A stretch of 64,000 nucleotides of DNA from Candidatus Saccharimonadota bacterium (GTDB lineage Bacteria; Patescibacteriota; Saccharimonadia; Saccharimonadales; Saccharimonadaceae). Shown here piece after piece: positions 20,901 to 32,100 of the stretch (position 1 is its first letter; the number at the start of each line of letters is the position of its first letter). The notes below the pieces were generated by a model. It did not search any database. It was given only the letters and a program-made list of their open reading frames with translations, and was not told the DNA's origin. A program made the translations under genes and the position numbers. The stretch covers positions 1-64,000 of the forward strand of contig JAFUEB010000004.1 in the NCBI GenBank assembly GCA_017464135.1, given 5' to 3'.

Positions 20901-23043
20901 CTATTGGACTTCTACAAGAGTTAATGATACAAATATGTATTATATGTCTGTGAACTCGTCCACGATTAGTGCTACATATTCGATTTCTCGTGGATATATG
21001 CAATCGATTCGTTGTGTCATGAAAAAGACTGCGCATCAAGTAACTGTTTCATACGATTCAGGCATAGTCAGCGTAACGCTTAATGGTACGAGCGTAGCAA
21101 ATGGTTCAAGTGTGCAACTTGAAGACAATGCTTATTATCAGATTGAAGCTACGGCTGCTTCGGGTTATAATTTCGGAGGCTATACGGCGACTGTTGGTAG
21201 TTTCGTATCTTCTTCTACGGCATCGACATACTATAAGACTGGAGCTGCCGCCGGTACGATTACCGTTACTTCGGCAGCTGCCACTTTCACATGTACAAAA
21301 CAGTTCCGTTTGCAAAATGCCGATGGAACCTATCCAAGTACCTATACTGTTGATAGCGTTGAAACCCTTCCTGCCGGTAGTATTTGTGACTACGTGAAGT
21401 CTTATACAAACTATCAGACGCAATCTGATAACCAGATGCCACTTGACGCTACCGACGTAACCCTCTCGCTTGATCTCCCTAGGAATACTTATACGCTTAC
21501 TGTTTATAAATATTCGTCGATTTCTACCGTTGGATATAGTGGGACATATAGATGGGGACAAGAAATCCAGTTGACGGCAACGCCAAATCTTGCAGAGGGA
21601 TACAGGTTTTACCAGTGGGCACATTATAATTCGGAAAATGAAGGCACTTTTTCGTCGACTACTATTACTAATCCGACCTACACGATGCCGATTGGGAATG
21701 CTAGTATCGTTGCTTCCGGCAGAAAGAATTATTTCCAGGAGCGTCAATATTCATATTGCGGTTATCCAATGTGGGATTATCGTACGAATACTATGTATAA
21801 GACGGTAATTATTAGTACTTGGTGTTATATGGCTGAAAACTTGGACCTTCCGGGCGGGACAACAGTTGAGCCAACGCATTCGCACGTGACTTCAAGCTAT
21901 ACATTGCCGTCATCATCGACTGGCGCTTCAACTGGTGTTTATAACTCCGGCACTAGAGACTGTTCATCTGGTGGCCCATGCTATAGCTATTATAACTGGA
22001 CTGTAGCAACGGCTGGGACAAACCCGACGTTTGGTATGGCAGAATCAGATATTTGTCCGAGATATTGGCGCTTGCTGCAGCAGAATGATCTAGATAGAAT
22101 TTCGTCTTATCATTATACGAACCAGATACCGTTAACTTCTGCGCCATTTGAAGGAAATGCATCCGGATTATACTCTACGGCTGGAAGTTACAACAATTCG
22201 AATACGATTATGTTCTGGGCGGGTGCTAACCATTATGTAGGTTCTGGTAATGCACGTAGTGGCTATGCCTATAATGCAACATCTGCTACTTATTTCGGTA
22301 ATGCACAGTATATGAAGGATGTTAGGGCTGGCGTGCGTTGCGTGATGGCAAACACAAATACATTATCTTCGGCTACGACGATGCAAAGTGTAGCACCAGA
22401 CATGATTCTAAATTCGGCCAATGGTGCGACTGCGACTCTTACAGATAGCCGGAACACCTCGGTTTCTTATGGTGTGCTTAAGGCGGCAAATAGTTTGTGG
22501 ATGACAGATAACCTTAAGGTTCTAGGTGGTGCAACTATTTCAAACACGGCATCGAATATAACTTCAAGTACATCCTATACTTTGCCGGCTAGCGTGACCA
22601 GTCCTGCTTATTGGACTAATAGTAATACTTCGGCGGTGCTTTACACTGGGACTGTATCAACCACTGGTGGATACTACAATCATGTTGCGGCGACGGCCAC
22701 GATTCAAAACACGACAGCCGCTAATAATGCTTCAGTGATGAATCAACCAATGCAGAGTATTTGCCCACGCCCGTGGCGCATACCGACATACCATGAGCTT
22801 GCTGATTTGGTCTCAAGTTATGGCACGCAGATGATCAATCTACTTGGTCTTGCCAAGAATGGCTATATTGCTGCAGGCGGTTTATCGATGAGCGGTTCTT
22901 ATGGGTTCTGGTGGACAATGACGACTAGTGCAACTGACGCGACGAAGGCTTATATCTTAACTGAAAATCCGTCGAATGCGCTTACATTGCAACTTGTTGA
23001 TAAGTTTTATGGCGCTAATATTCGCTGTATCTATAATAGTTAA
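17974..23043 (+). CDS. Giant secreted FISUMP-domain protein 1
   Basis: About 1,689 residues. A basic N-terminus and hydrophobic segment (VLIPLLFLVTFFTVFYYG) form a signal peptide or anchor. Then comes a Cys-containing beta domain, InlB/Listeria-Bacteroides-type beta repeats (for example YTFNGWYKEAGATNK...TLYAGW), and three FISUMP domains (Fibrobacter succinogenes major paralogous domain) at roughly 20360-21030, 21730-22355 and 22430-23040, each with the C-P-x-x-W-R motif and a terminal RC. The chain ends seven residues or so after the last RC; there is no LPXTG or C-terminal anchor. ATG 17974 or 17977 both follow AAAGGG; an in-frame TTG at 17911 is less likely. FISUMP function is unknown; adhesion is inference. 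Confidence 0.88.
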   Translation: MMLRGRRGTGVRGLLLFIRYYPERVLIPLLFLVTFFTVFYYGQNSRIHSISDDTLQVSGDAETCAFTSSVTAAHTKTINPGSTQSGIGTTKITTKCTNSIEHKVYAIGYSNNTDGNTGLINSTDNVTIATGTATSGDVSNWAMLIAKDTSSYEPSNLTITNSFGSYHVVPSTSTQVSGYSGATDATTGSSITTTYRAKLSSSQLAGTYVGKVKYTLTATMFYTVTIKTATGISKVTLNGVECTSASGCQVTNLTEGETYTLVATLATGYNFSTWSTPENGTIAGATTASTTFTVGGGDTTITPSATPKTYTITLNKNGATTAGSSSTTVTYGATTFAAITRPQRKYNISGFTLPASNGATGAEVSSTNTVTSTYTFNGWYKEAGATNKIASNAATPVLAASTSYTTSNGTWSYDGARTLYAGWTAQMVSLPTITKQGYDCGWTETATNATAKDFQTGDSLTPTRDYTLYGVCIPIDYTITIDAGAGTTALTLSGWSGTGTATLTKTFHIGDTIDLSAITPTYRTGYSGATYVVNDSYGSISGSTYTVGAGNGHIIIKASTLATPTCTMQGGTTKVYNRSATTLTATDTSSLYEANSVDITYSFGYATAADGTLGDFSSPQSGNTFSIAKALFYGTRYYGVTVNVVSVDDSSLTATCTSGTGSSTGTTVANRTTMALINSRVQLNAGDGTLSGTAYFYVAYGKANKYSSRTSTSAYTLPTVTPPEDYVLDGWYTAAEGGSKVMNADFSLTGTAVSGWSNASSNWVKTGTSNSATATANILYAHYTFNGTYIQNLPSASCTSTPLKVYDSRDMQSYHVKRLADGNCWMMDNLNLGATDLTVELSSTNSNFVSPLTAEVFNSWRVTTGSNTLTDGEFFNYTGNDPTSEGRYGTLYNYYAATATYFSGSTATQNSKNDICPAGWRLPTGGQYGEYDELTKLPAFDTVAELRTPAMSGGFGLAFAGYGGVGNVAYTNQLGTYWTSTRVNDTNMYYMSVNSSTISATYSISRGYMQSIRCVMKKTAHQVTVSYDSGIVSVTLNGTSVANGSSVQLEDNAYYQIEATAASGYNFGGYTATVGSFVSSSTASTYYKTGAAAGTITVTSAAATFTCTKQFRLQNADGTYPSTYTVDSVETLPAGSICDYVKSYTNYQTQSDNQMPLDATDVTLSLDLPRNTYTLTVYKYSSISTVGYSGTYRWGQEIQLTATPNLAEGYRFYQWAHYNSENEGTFSSTTITNPTYTMPIGNASIVASGRKNYFQERQYSYCGYPMWDYRTNTMYKTVIISTWCYMAENLDLPGGTTVEPTHSHVTSSYTLPSSSTGASTGVYNSGTRDCSSGGPCYSYYNWTVATAGTNPTFGMAESDICPRYWRLLQQNDLDRISSYHYTNQIPLTSAPFEGNASGLYSTAGSYNNSNTIMFWAGANHYVGSGNARSGYAYNATSATYFGNAQYMKDVRAGVRCVMANTNTLSSATTMQSVAPDMILNSANGATATLTDSRNTSVSYGVLKAANSLWMTDNLKVLGGATISNTASNITSSTSYTLPASVTSPAYWTNSNTSAVLYTGTVSTTGGYYNHVAATATIQNTTAANNASVMNQPMQSICPRPWRIPTYHELADLVSSYGTQMINLLGLAKNGYIAAGGLSMSGSYGFWWTMTTSATDATKAYILTENPSNALTLQLVDKFYGANIRCIYNS

Positions 23044-23073
23044 GTATTACCATTATTCTGCACATAGTCAAGA

Positions 23074-23101
23074 TTGAACATATGCTTAACTTATATATAA
23101 T
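23074..23101 (+). promoter_or_regulatory. Promoter of giant FISUMP protein 2
   Basis: TTGAAC (23074-23079), 16-base spacer, TATAAT (23096-23101). The region through the start codon closely matches the one upstream of the 58297 gene. Confidence 0.75.
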
Positions 23102-23122
23102 AATATATGAAGGAGTGTAGTT

Positions 23123-26100
23123 TTGTTGGAAGTAAAAAGCTTTAAACAGATGCGAGTAGTTCGTATTGGTGGACAATTGTCTGCTGGTTTGCTTTTTATT
23201 CTGTTGGCTCTTTCTACTGTTCCGTTTAGCTTCGGAAGTAATAATGTGGAAGCTGAGACCAACTCTAGCGTGCCTAGCACGATTACGCTTACGGCGGCTA
23301 ATGCTAATGCTACTGTCACAATTAATCCTTCTGATGCCGGAACATTCGGTACGACCTCTGGGAATGCTAATATTAGATTTACAATTACGACAAGTAACAG
23401 TAGTGGCTATACACTAACTGCTAAATCATCGAAGACCACACTCGATCGCTCGGGTTCCGGACAGTTGTTATCTCTTGCTTCCGCCGTTTCTCAGTCACAA
23501 TTTAGTAATGCTTCAAATACAACACTTAATAATCGTTGGGGATATAAACCAAATTATTATAATTCTTCTTCTAATAACAATTATCGTCCGGCTCCTTCTA
23601 CTTCTGGCGTTGTGCTCGATAAGACGACGGTCGCAAATCCTACTGCTAAATCGTATACGATTGCCCTAGGCGCCAGAATTAATTATGATGTGCCGGCCGG
23701 TTCCTATGTCAACGATACTTTAGAACTACAATATGTTGCCAATCCTGTGCCATACACGATTACCTTTGACAATAATGCACCGGATGATATTGTGACAAAT
23801 ATGCCGACGAATTTGACCGGTTCATCTTCGTCGCCAGAAACGATTACTTTACCGTCCAGAGTGCCACAGCGTACGAATTATACTTTTGTTGGTTGGTGTA
23901 CGGTACAACCGACCGAGGTCGCCGGTGGACAGAGCTGTTCAGGTACGACTTATTCAACTAGTTCGCAATACGGTTTGGACTATACTGCTAATAACTCTTC
24001 TAATACTCTTTATGCGATTTGGACCTCTAGCCGTGGATGCAACAAGGCTGCTACTACGATTGGTACCGGAGTGACTGCTACTGATGCGGTTTGTATGCAA
24101 GATATTAATGATACCGTGATTGCTTCGATGACGGCCAATGCGCAACATACGCTTATTGACATGCGTGATGGGAAATCATATTTCATTACTAAGCTTGTTG
24201 ATGGCAAAGTATGGATGACGCAAAACTTGAATTATAATTTAAACACTTCCACAACTTTGACGCACAATAATACCGATCTCGGTTACGAAACGAATGATGA
24301 GACAAAGACTTGGACACCGAGTAGGGCTACTTTAACAAATGTCGCAAATTGGTCTGATGATACTTCAATTCCGATGTCGTATGACGCCGGGTCGTGGTAT
24401 TACACTTCTTCCGGAACGACTTCGGCAGATACGGCTTCGCAAGTATGCTCTGACTCTTCTACGTGTGGTCATTTTAATGCTGGAACTTATTACAACTGGC
24501 TAGCTGCTATTGCCGAAAATGAAACTAATAGCAACGATCACGAAATGGTTCCGGACTCGGTTTGCCCGGCTGGATGGAGATTGCAAGATGCTTATGATGA
24601 AATAACGTATGGCGAATTAAACTACATCTTTTTCCAAAGAGGCTATGTCGATGAATTCGTCAATTCTGGTAATGCGTCGCTTCAGAGCGGTGCACTTAAT
24701 GCTATGCGTAGCGCCCCGCTATATATCGTGAGAGCTTCTCGTGTAACTAATGGCGCAATCTCTAGTAACGGCACTTTCGCGAGTTATTGGGCGAGAACTA
24801 CTAAGGATTCAAATAGTTCTTATGCTCCTTATATTAATAACACTACTATGTATGCAATTAGTTCAACTAATAAAGGGATTGGGACTTCGGTAAGATGTAT
24901 TGCAAGAATGACGACTGGAACCACTAGTGTTGCATTCCATGGAAACGGAGCAACTTCTGGTGTAGATTTTACCGTTACAACGGATAGCGGCCGTGCGGTT
25001 AGTTTGCATCATACTGATAGTTTTGTTAAGCCTGGATATAAAATTACTTCTTGGAATACGAAAGCGGATGGCTCCGGTAATACATATTTAGATACTAGCG
25101 CTATGATTGTACCGGCCACCGATACATCTACTTTAAATTTGTTTGCACAGTGGGAACCGTCTTACAACATTACTTATAATGGCAATGGTGCAAATAGTGC
25201 TCTTACTATGACGGTCGGTCATAATGTGTTGGATGGCGACAATATTACGCTTTATGCTCCGAATTATTTTAGAACAGGCTATGGTTTTGCGGGTTGGTCT
25301 ACGACACAGATTAATCCAGATGCTTCAAATGCTGCAACGTTGATGGCTAATGCTAAAATCTTTGGACCAAATCAGACGATTACGGCTAATTATGAAACAT
25401 TTGGGGTGAATGTCCCGACTTCAGTTACGCTATATGCAGTCTGGGTAAAATCTTCTGGCAACATGCAAGATTGGAAGGGTTGTGAATCATTGACTGCTAC
25501 TACGCGTGAAGGTGATGCTTTTACTCCAGGTAGTATAATTGCACTTACCGATACTCGCGATGGTGACACTTATGCAATTGCAAGATTAGCCGATGGTAAC
25601 TGTTGGATGATTGAAAACTTTAGACTGGATAGTACCAACTCGTCAGATGCTAGCAAAGCTCAGCATTTTGGTGATTATTTCGTTGGACTTGCAAATCCTG
25701 AAGATATCTTTACGAGTGACACTACGGCGAATTCGCTATATAGTACGTCTAATATTACAGGCGAGAATATTGCTAGTCGTATTCCGCGTTATAGTAATAA
25801 TAATACGAACACTACCGGCCAAAGTGCAAGTGGGGCTGCTTTGACTCCTGATCCGAGCAATTCTAGCATCTATCACCAGTGGTATGGCTATGGCAATATG
25901 TATAATTGGCCGGCCGCTATTGCAGATGCATCAGATGTGGGATCAACGTTTACAGGAATTGGCACTATGACGTCGATTTGTCCAAGTGGATGGATGCTTC
26001 CAGTATCTTCCAGTACGGTGACAGTTGACTATTCATTTATGAAGTTACTCAATTCTGTTACGGGTACTTCGCACACGCAATTAACAGCTTCTACCAATCC

Positions 26101-29100
26101 AACTGCCGCTACTATTTCGTCACGGTTTCGAACTTATCCATATAATTATGTTGGTTCTGGCTATCAGTCCAATTCTCAAGTTACTGGACGCGGAACCAAT
26201 ACGTACTTATGGGAATCGGCATCAGGGACCAACCACCAGTATGCGGCTATGTTTTATGTCTCTCCAGCTTCAGTCAGCGGGCTTTCTGTCTTGAGAACGG
26301 TCGGTGCCGCAATTAGATGCGTCGCAGATAAAGATTACCGGATTATATATGACGGAAATGGCGCTGATGCTGGTCATGATATGCGAATTACTACGCCTGT
26401 AAGTTCCGGAAGCCCAGTTACCCTCGCTGCGTCGAATTATGTGCGTAGTGGATATGGGTTTGCGGGTTGGTCAACGACGCAGATTAATCCGGATGCATCG
26501 AATGCTTCTACGTTAATAGCTAATGCTACTATTTATGGGCCAAATGAATCTGTAACTTTTGAAAATGTAACCGGTAATATTAAACTCTATGCAGTATGGA
26601 TAAAACCAGCTGGTAATTTGCAAGATTGGTCTGGCTGCTCTTCGCTTGCACAAGGTAGTGTTACTGCGCTTAAAGATACGCGTGATAATCAAGTTTATAC
26701 TGTTGCTAAATTGGCAGATGGCGAGTGTTGGATGATAGAAAACCTAAGATTGAATGATGATCATTCTGCTGATTATTCAAAGATGCAGGGTGTTGGCGGT
26801 GTATTTAGTGGACTTGGAGATAGCACAACAAACTTTGGAACGTCAGCTACGACGACTGTTGTAATTCCTTCGAATACATCACTCTATACAGCGTATCCTA
26901 GAAATACTGATTTACAGTATATTTCTGGTGATTATCAACAACATCGTTTCCCTAAATACAATAATCAAAATACTGCACTAACCGTTGATCATATGATGAG
27001 TTTATCTCAGAATGTTTATTCGTATGGGAACTATTATAATTGGCCTGCAGCAATGGCAAATACTAGCATAATGAATACGTCAAACTTTTCAGAGTATGCC
27101 GGCTCATCACTCTGTCCAGCTGGATGGAGGCTACCGACCGGTGGAACTGCTGCAAGTGGAAAGGACTATAATACTTTAGTAACCGCGCTTAATGTCCCAA
27201 CTAATGATTCTACTAATCTACGTAAATACCCAAATAATTTTATTTATAGTGGTATATATTCATCTTCTAATGCACAGTCTCAAGGCACTACGGGTGTATA
27301 TGCATCTAGCTCTGCAAACAACGATAGTAGTTACTATTCACTTAATTTCTACGATACTTCGACTCAACATAGTTCTACTGTAGCAACTAGACAAAAAGTT
27401 GTAGGAACCGTGATTAGGTGTATCAAAGACGATAGAATGGAAGTGATTCTTGATGCGAATGACGGAAGCGGAAGATTTGAAAGGGTATATGGTGATTCCG
27501 GTTTTGCCACTTCCATTCCGCTTGCTGTAGCGTTTATGAATGATGATTCTGTAGTGACATCTTGGAATACTAAACCAGATGGAAGTGGCACAAGCTATAC
27601 AACTGCATACAGCGGTGGGACTTCGACTACTCTTTATGCGCAATGGACTTCGTCTTATAAGATTATTTACGACGGTAATAATGCTACTTCTATACCTACT
27701 ATGAATGCGTATGGTCATTCTGGTATTGCTTCTGGTGCTAAAGTATTACTATATGCTAGCAATGTATTGAGAGATGGATATGGTTTTGTTGGTTGGTCTT
27801 ATACGCAAATTGATCCGGATTCTGCCAATGCAGCAACGCAAATTGCGAATGCTAAAATTCTTGGCCCAAATGAAACTATAACTGCTAATGCTACAACTCT
27901 AGGCGTAGATGCGCCAGCTACAGTAACTCTTTATGCAGTTTGGATTAAACCTTCGGGTAATTTGCAGAGTTGGAATGGATGCGAAAGCCTTACAGCCACA
28001 ACTTACTCTAATGGCGTAATTACACCTGGTGGTGTAATAGGCCTAACTGATACTCGTGACAACAAAGTGTATGCGGTTGCGAGACTCTCGGATGGAAATT
28101 GTTGGATAATAGATAATCTTCGTCTTCTAGGCTCTAATACGAATGTATCAGCGGATACAACTAATCATCCGACTAATGATTATATTTCGAAAATCGGCTC
28201 TTCTTATAATTGGTGCTATACAAATAGTGCTGACTGTTTTGAGAGAATATTATATACATGGTCAACAACACCACTTTCAGCCTCATATTATAACTGGTAT
28301 ACTGCGACAGCTGGGAACGGTACATACTCTACGTCGACTGGTATAGTGGCGGGAGATATTTGTCCTAAAGGTTGGCACTTGCCAAACGCGTTACTGAATA
28401 GTACTAGTGATTATTTCAAGTTAGCCGTTTCACTGGGTGGATCATATGCGACTATGACAGGAACTACCGGGTCATTAATTTCTGAAAGACTACGTGCTTA
28501 TCCAAATAATTTCGGTTATTATGGCTATGGCTATAGCACCGCGAATACTCCTAATATTTATAATCTAAGACAATATGGTTATTATGCCGGTGCTAATGCT
28601 TATTCTCAAAATCAATTTTCCGCACTTTATATTGGCGATAATCTTGTAATTACGAGTCAGTACTATAAGTATTATGGCACTTCAGTAAGATGTGTTAAAA
28701 ATCCGAAGACAGTTTATTATGACGGTAATGGGGCCGATAATCCTTCGGCTATGGGTATTACCTATCCGGCGACGGCTGGTTCTACGGTTACTTTATCCCC
28801 ATCTAATTATAAACGTTCTGGTTATGGTTTTCTTGGTTGGTCTTATACGCAAATTGATCCGGATTCTGCCAATGCAGCAACGCAAATTGCAAATGCTACA
28901 ATTTACGGTCCAAATGAGACGATTACCCTTCCAAGCTCGATTCCTGGAGACTTAGTGATTTATGCTGTTTGGGCGAAATCTGCGGGTAATATGCAAGATT
29001 GGACCGGCTGTTCATCGCTTGCTGATGGCGGCGTTACCGCCCTTAAGGATACTCGTGATAATCAAGTTTACGCAGTGGCGAAACTTGCGGATGGTAATTG

Positions 29101-32100
29101 CTGGATGATTGAGAATCTTCGCCTTGACTCTGCGAATTCAACCGATAATACTAAAGCTCAAGGCTTTGGCGGAGTTTTTGCAGGTTTGCCGAATTCCGAA
29201 TTAGCATCATTCAACTCATCTATGATTGCAAATTCGTTATATACTACTGATACTGCATCTTCTTCTTTGAATATTATTGCTGGCGGCGATAATCTTCAGT
29301 ATAGAATTCCAAGATTTAATGATGCTTCCTCTGGGTCCATTTCAACTCTAACTGCAAATACCCAAGTTGCTTATTCTTATGGTAATTATTATAATTTTGC
29401 CGCCATTAAAGCAAATACTGGAGAAATGGATACAACTGCTACTTCTGAATGGTCCGGCACTTCAATTTGTCCGAAAGGCTGGAGATTGCCAACCGGTGGC
29501 GCTTCCGGTTCCGGAAAGGAATATGAGAGTCTTAATACCGCAGCGAACTCTGGTTCTACGACCTCTTCAGCTGGAATTAGAAGTTATCCAAATAACTTTA
29601 TTTACTCGGGTTATATTTGGAGTGGCGCAGCGTCGGCGCGTGGACAATATGGTCAATATATGTCTGGTAGTTCAAATGGTGGTACTGGATTCTTTGAATA
29701 TCAGTTTACTTCAAGTGCCGTAAATGTTGGACGTTCCGTCTTTAGGAGTATTGGTGATTCCGTACGATGTATTGCAAAAACCGGTGTCACTATCACGCTA
29801 GATTCTAATGATGGAAGCGATAAGGTTGCCCATGTATACGTTGCTAGTGGTACAGCTGTAACTCTTTCGGATGTATTGTTCGAGAATGAAAATCATAGTA
29901 TTGCTTCGTGGAATACGTCTCCTAGCGGTACTGGCACTAGCTATACAACTACAATTACTGCTTCTTCGGATGTGACACTATATGCACAATGGATTCCGGC
30001 ATATACGATCGTTTATAACGGTAATAATGCCACTGGAACAACCAATATGAACTTATCTAGGCATACTGGTGTTGTGGATGGCGATTCTATAATGCTATTT
30101 TCTAACAATTACATTAGAGACGGCTATGGATTCCTTGGCTGGTCAACGACGCAGATTGATCCGGATGCATCGAATGCTTCTACACTAATTTCTAATGCTA
30201 AAATCTGGGGTCCAAATCAAACTATTGTAGCCAATTCGACTAATCTTGGCGTTAGTACTCCTGCAAACGTAACTCTATATGCCGTTTGGGTAAAGGCTAC
30301 CGGTACATTCCAGAATTGGAAGGGGTGTAGCTCTCTTACGACAACGACTTATAATAGTAGTACTGGCACAATTACACCGGGTAGTTTTGTTGCATTGACC
30401 GATACTCGTGGTACCACCGCGAATACGTATGCGATTGCAAGATTGCCGGGTGGTAATTGTTGGATGATTGAAGATGCAAGGTTTGATCTTGCCAACGATA
30501 ACATCACAAAGCTTAATACTAACAATCCGACCGATACTTTCTTGACAAATATGAGAAATACTCCTTCTACTTGTACTAGTACAGCGCAGTCTTGTGTTGA
30601 ATCGACTATTTACTCTGAGGGTAATGGTTTGTCGAGGGGTATTTATTATGGTTGGTGGACGGCAACGGCAGGAAATGGTGCATATAATTCAAATAATTCG
30701 TACGACAGTGATATCTGTCCAACAGGCTGGCATATACCGAATGGCGGATCGTCTGCTAGTGAATTCGCTACCCTCCTTTCCAATATAGGAGCTTCCAATG
30801 CCAATTACACTAGCACATCTTCGCCGACTAGTATGGTATTATCTGCGAGATTACGTAGTTTTCCATTGAATTTTCAATATTCAGGTGACACTCAAGGTTC
30901 CAATATTTATTCCTATAGAGAACAGGGTTATTATAACGTTGGTAACGGATGGGCGAACGGCTCAACGTATTATAGATATTATTTCGGTCTAAGTGAAGAT
31001 TTTGTCAGGGTAACATATGGCTGGAGTAAATATATGGGCTTCAGATTAAGATGTGTATATGCTCCACTAATAAAATACGATGGCAATGGTGCGACTTCCG
31101 GCAGCATGACTACTGTATCAAGGCTTGCTACTGGCGCATCCGTCACTCTTCGTACTTCCAACTTTGAGAAGACTGGCTACGGCTTTCTTGGCTGGAGTCC
31201 GGTAGCGGATGGCTCGGGACCAATCTATGGGCAGAATGAAACTATTTCAGCTTCAGAGCTTAGTTCGCACGCTGATGCGGTTGGTAATGTAACGATGTAC
31301 GCGATTTGGGTACAATCTACTGGCAATCTTCAGAATTGGAGCGGGTGCGATAGCCTAACCAAACCAACTGTTAACGGTGTTATGACGGCAAAAGAAAATG
31401 TGACGGCGCTTACCGATACTCGTGATAATAGGACATACACAGTTGCTAGATTGGCAGATGGTAACTGTTATATGAATGAAAACTTAAGACTCGGAGCATC
31501 GGAGATTTCGACGGACCTTACGAGTGGCAATACGAACGTATCAACTACGGTTACTGCTGCAACATTTAACGGATGGAGAACCACTGCCGCAACTGCAACT
31601 GCAACTGCTGGATTTGTTTATACGGGCTTTTCGAATTACGAAAAGAACACCATCAATTATAATTATTGTGCAGCGACGGCTGGTACGATTTGTGTTGATT
31701 CTACTACTGAGAGTGCAACTTACGATATTTGCCCGGCGGGTTGGAGATTGTCCACCGGTGGCTATATGTCTGGTGATATAGCCGGTTTGTATAATCTTGG
31801 CTATAATACGAGTGCGCTTGCTAGAAAATCGGTTGTGAACGGTGGTTTGGGCCTTACAATGAATGCCAATGTTGGGGCTAGCGATATAAGTGCGCAGTAC
31901 CTTACTTCTGCCGCTGCTTCGGCTTCTGTCTATGCTCCGTATTTGACTTCATCTGTATTTTCTGGCACTTATCAAGTTAGCAGATCTTACCATGGTCCTG
32001 TTAGATGCGTATACGATAAGCCGCGTGTGAATTTAACTGTTAGTTATGGTTCCGGTGTCTCTTCGGTCACTGTTAATGGGTCTTCTGTGCCAAGTGGGAG

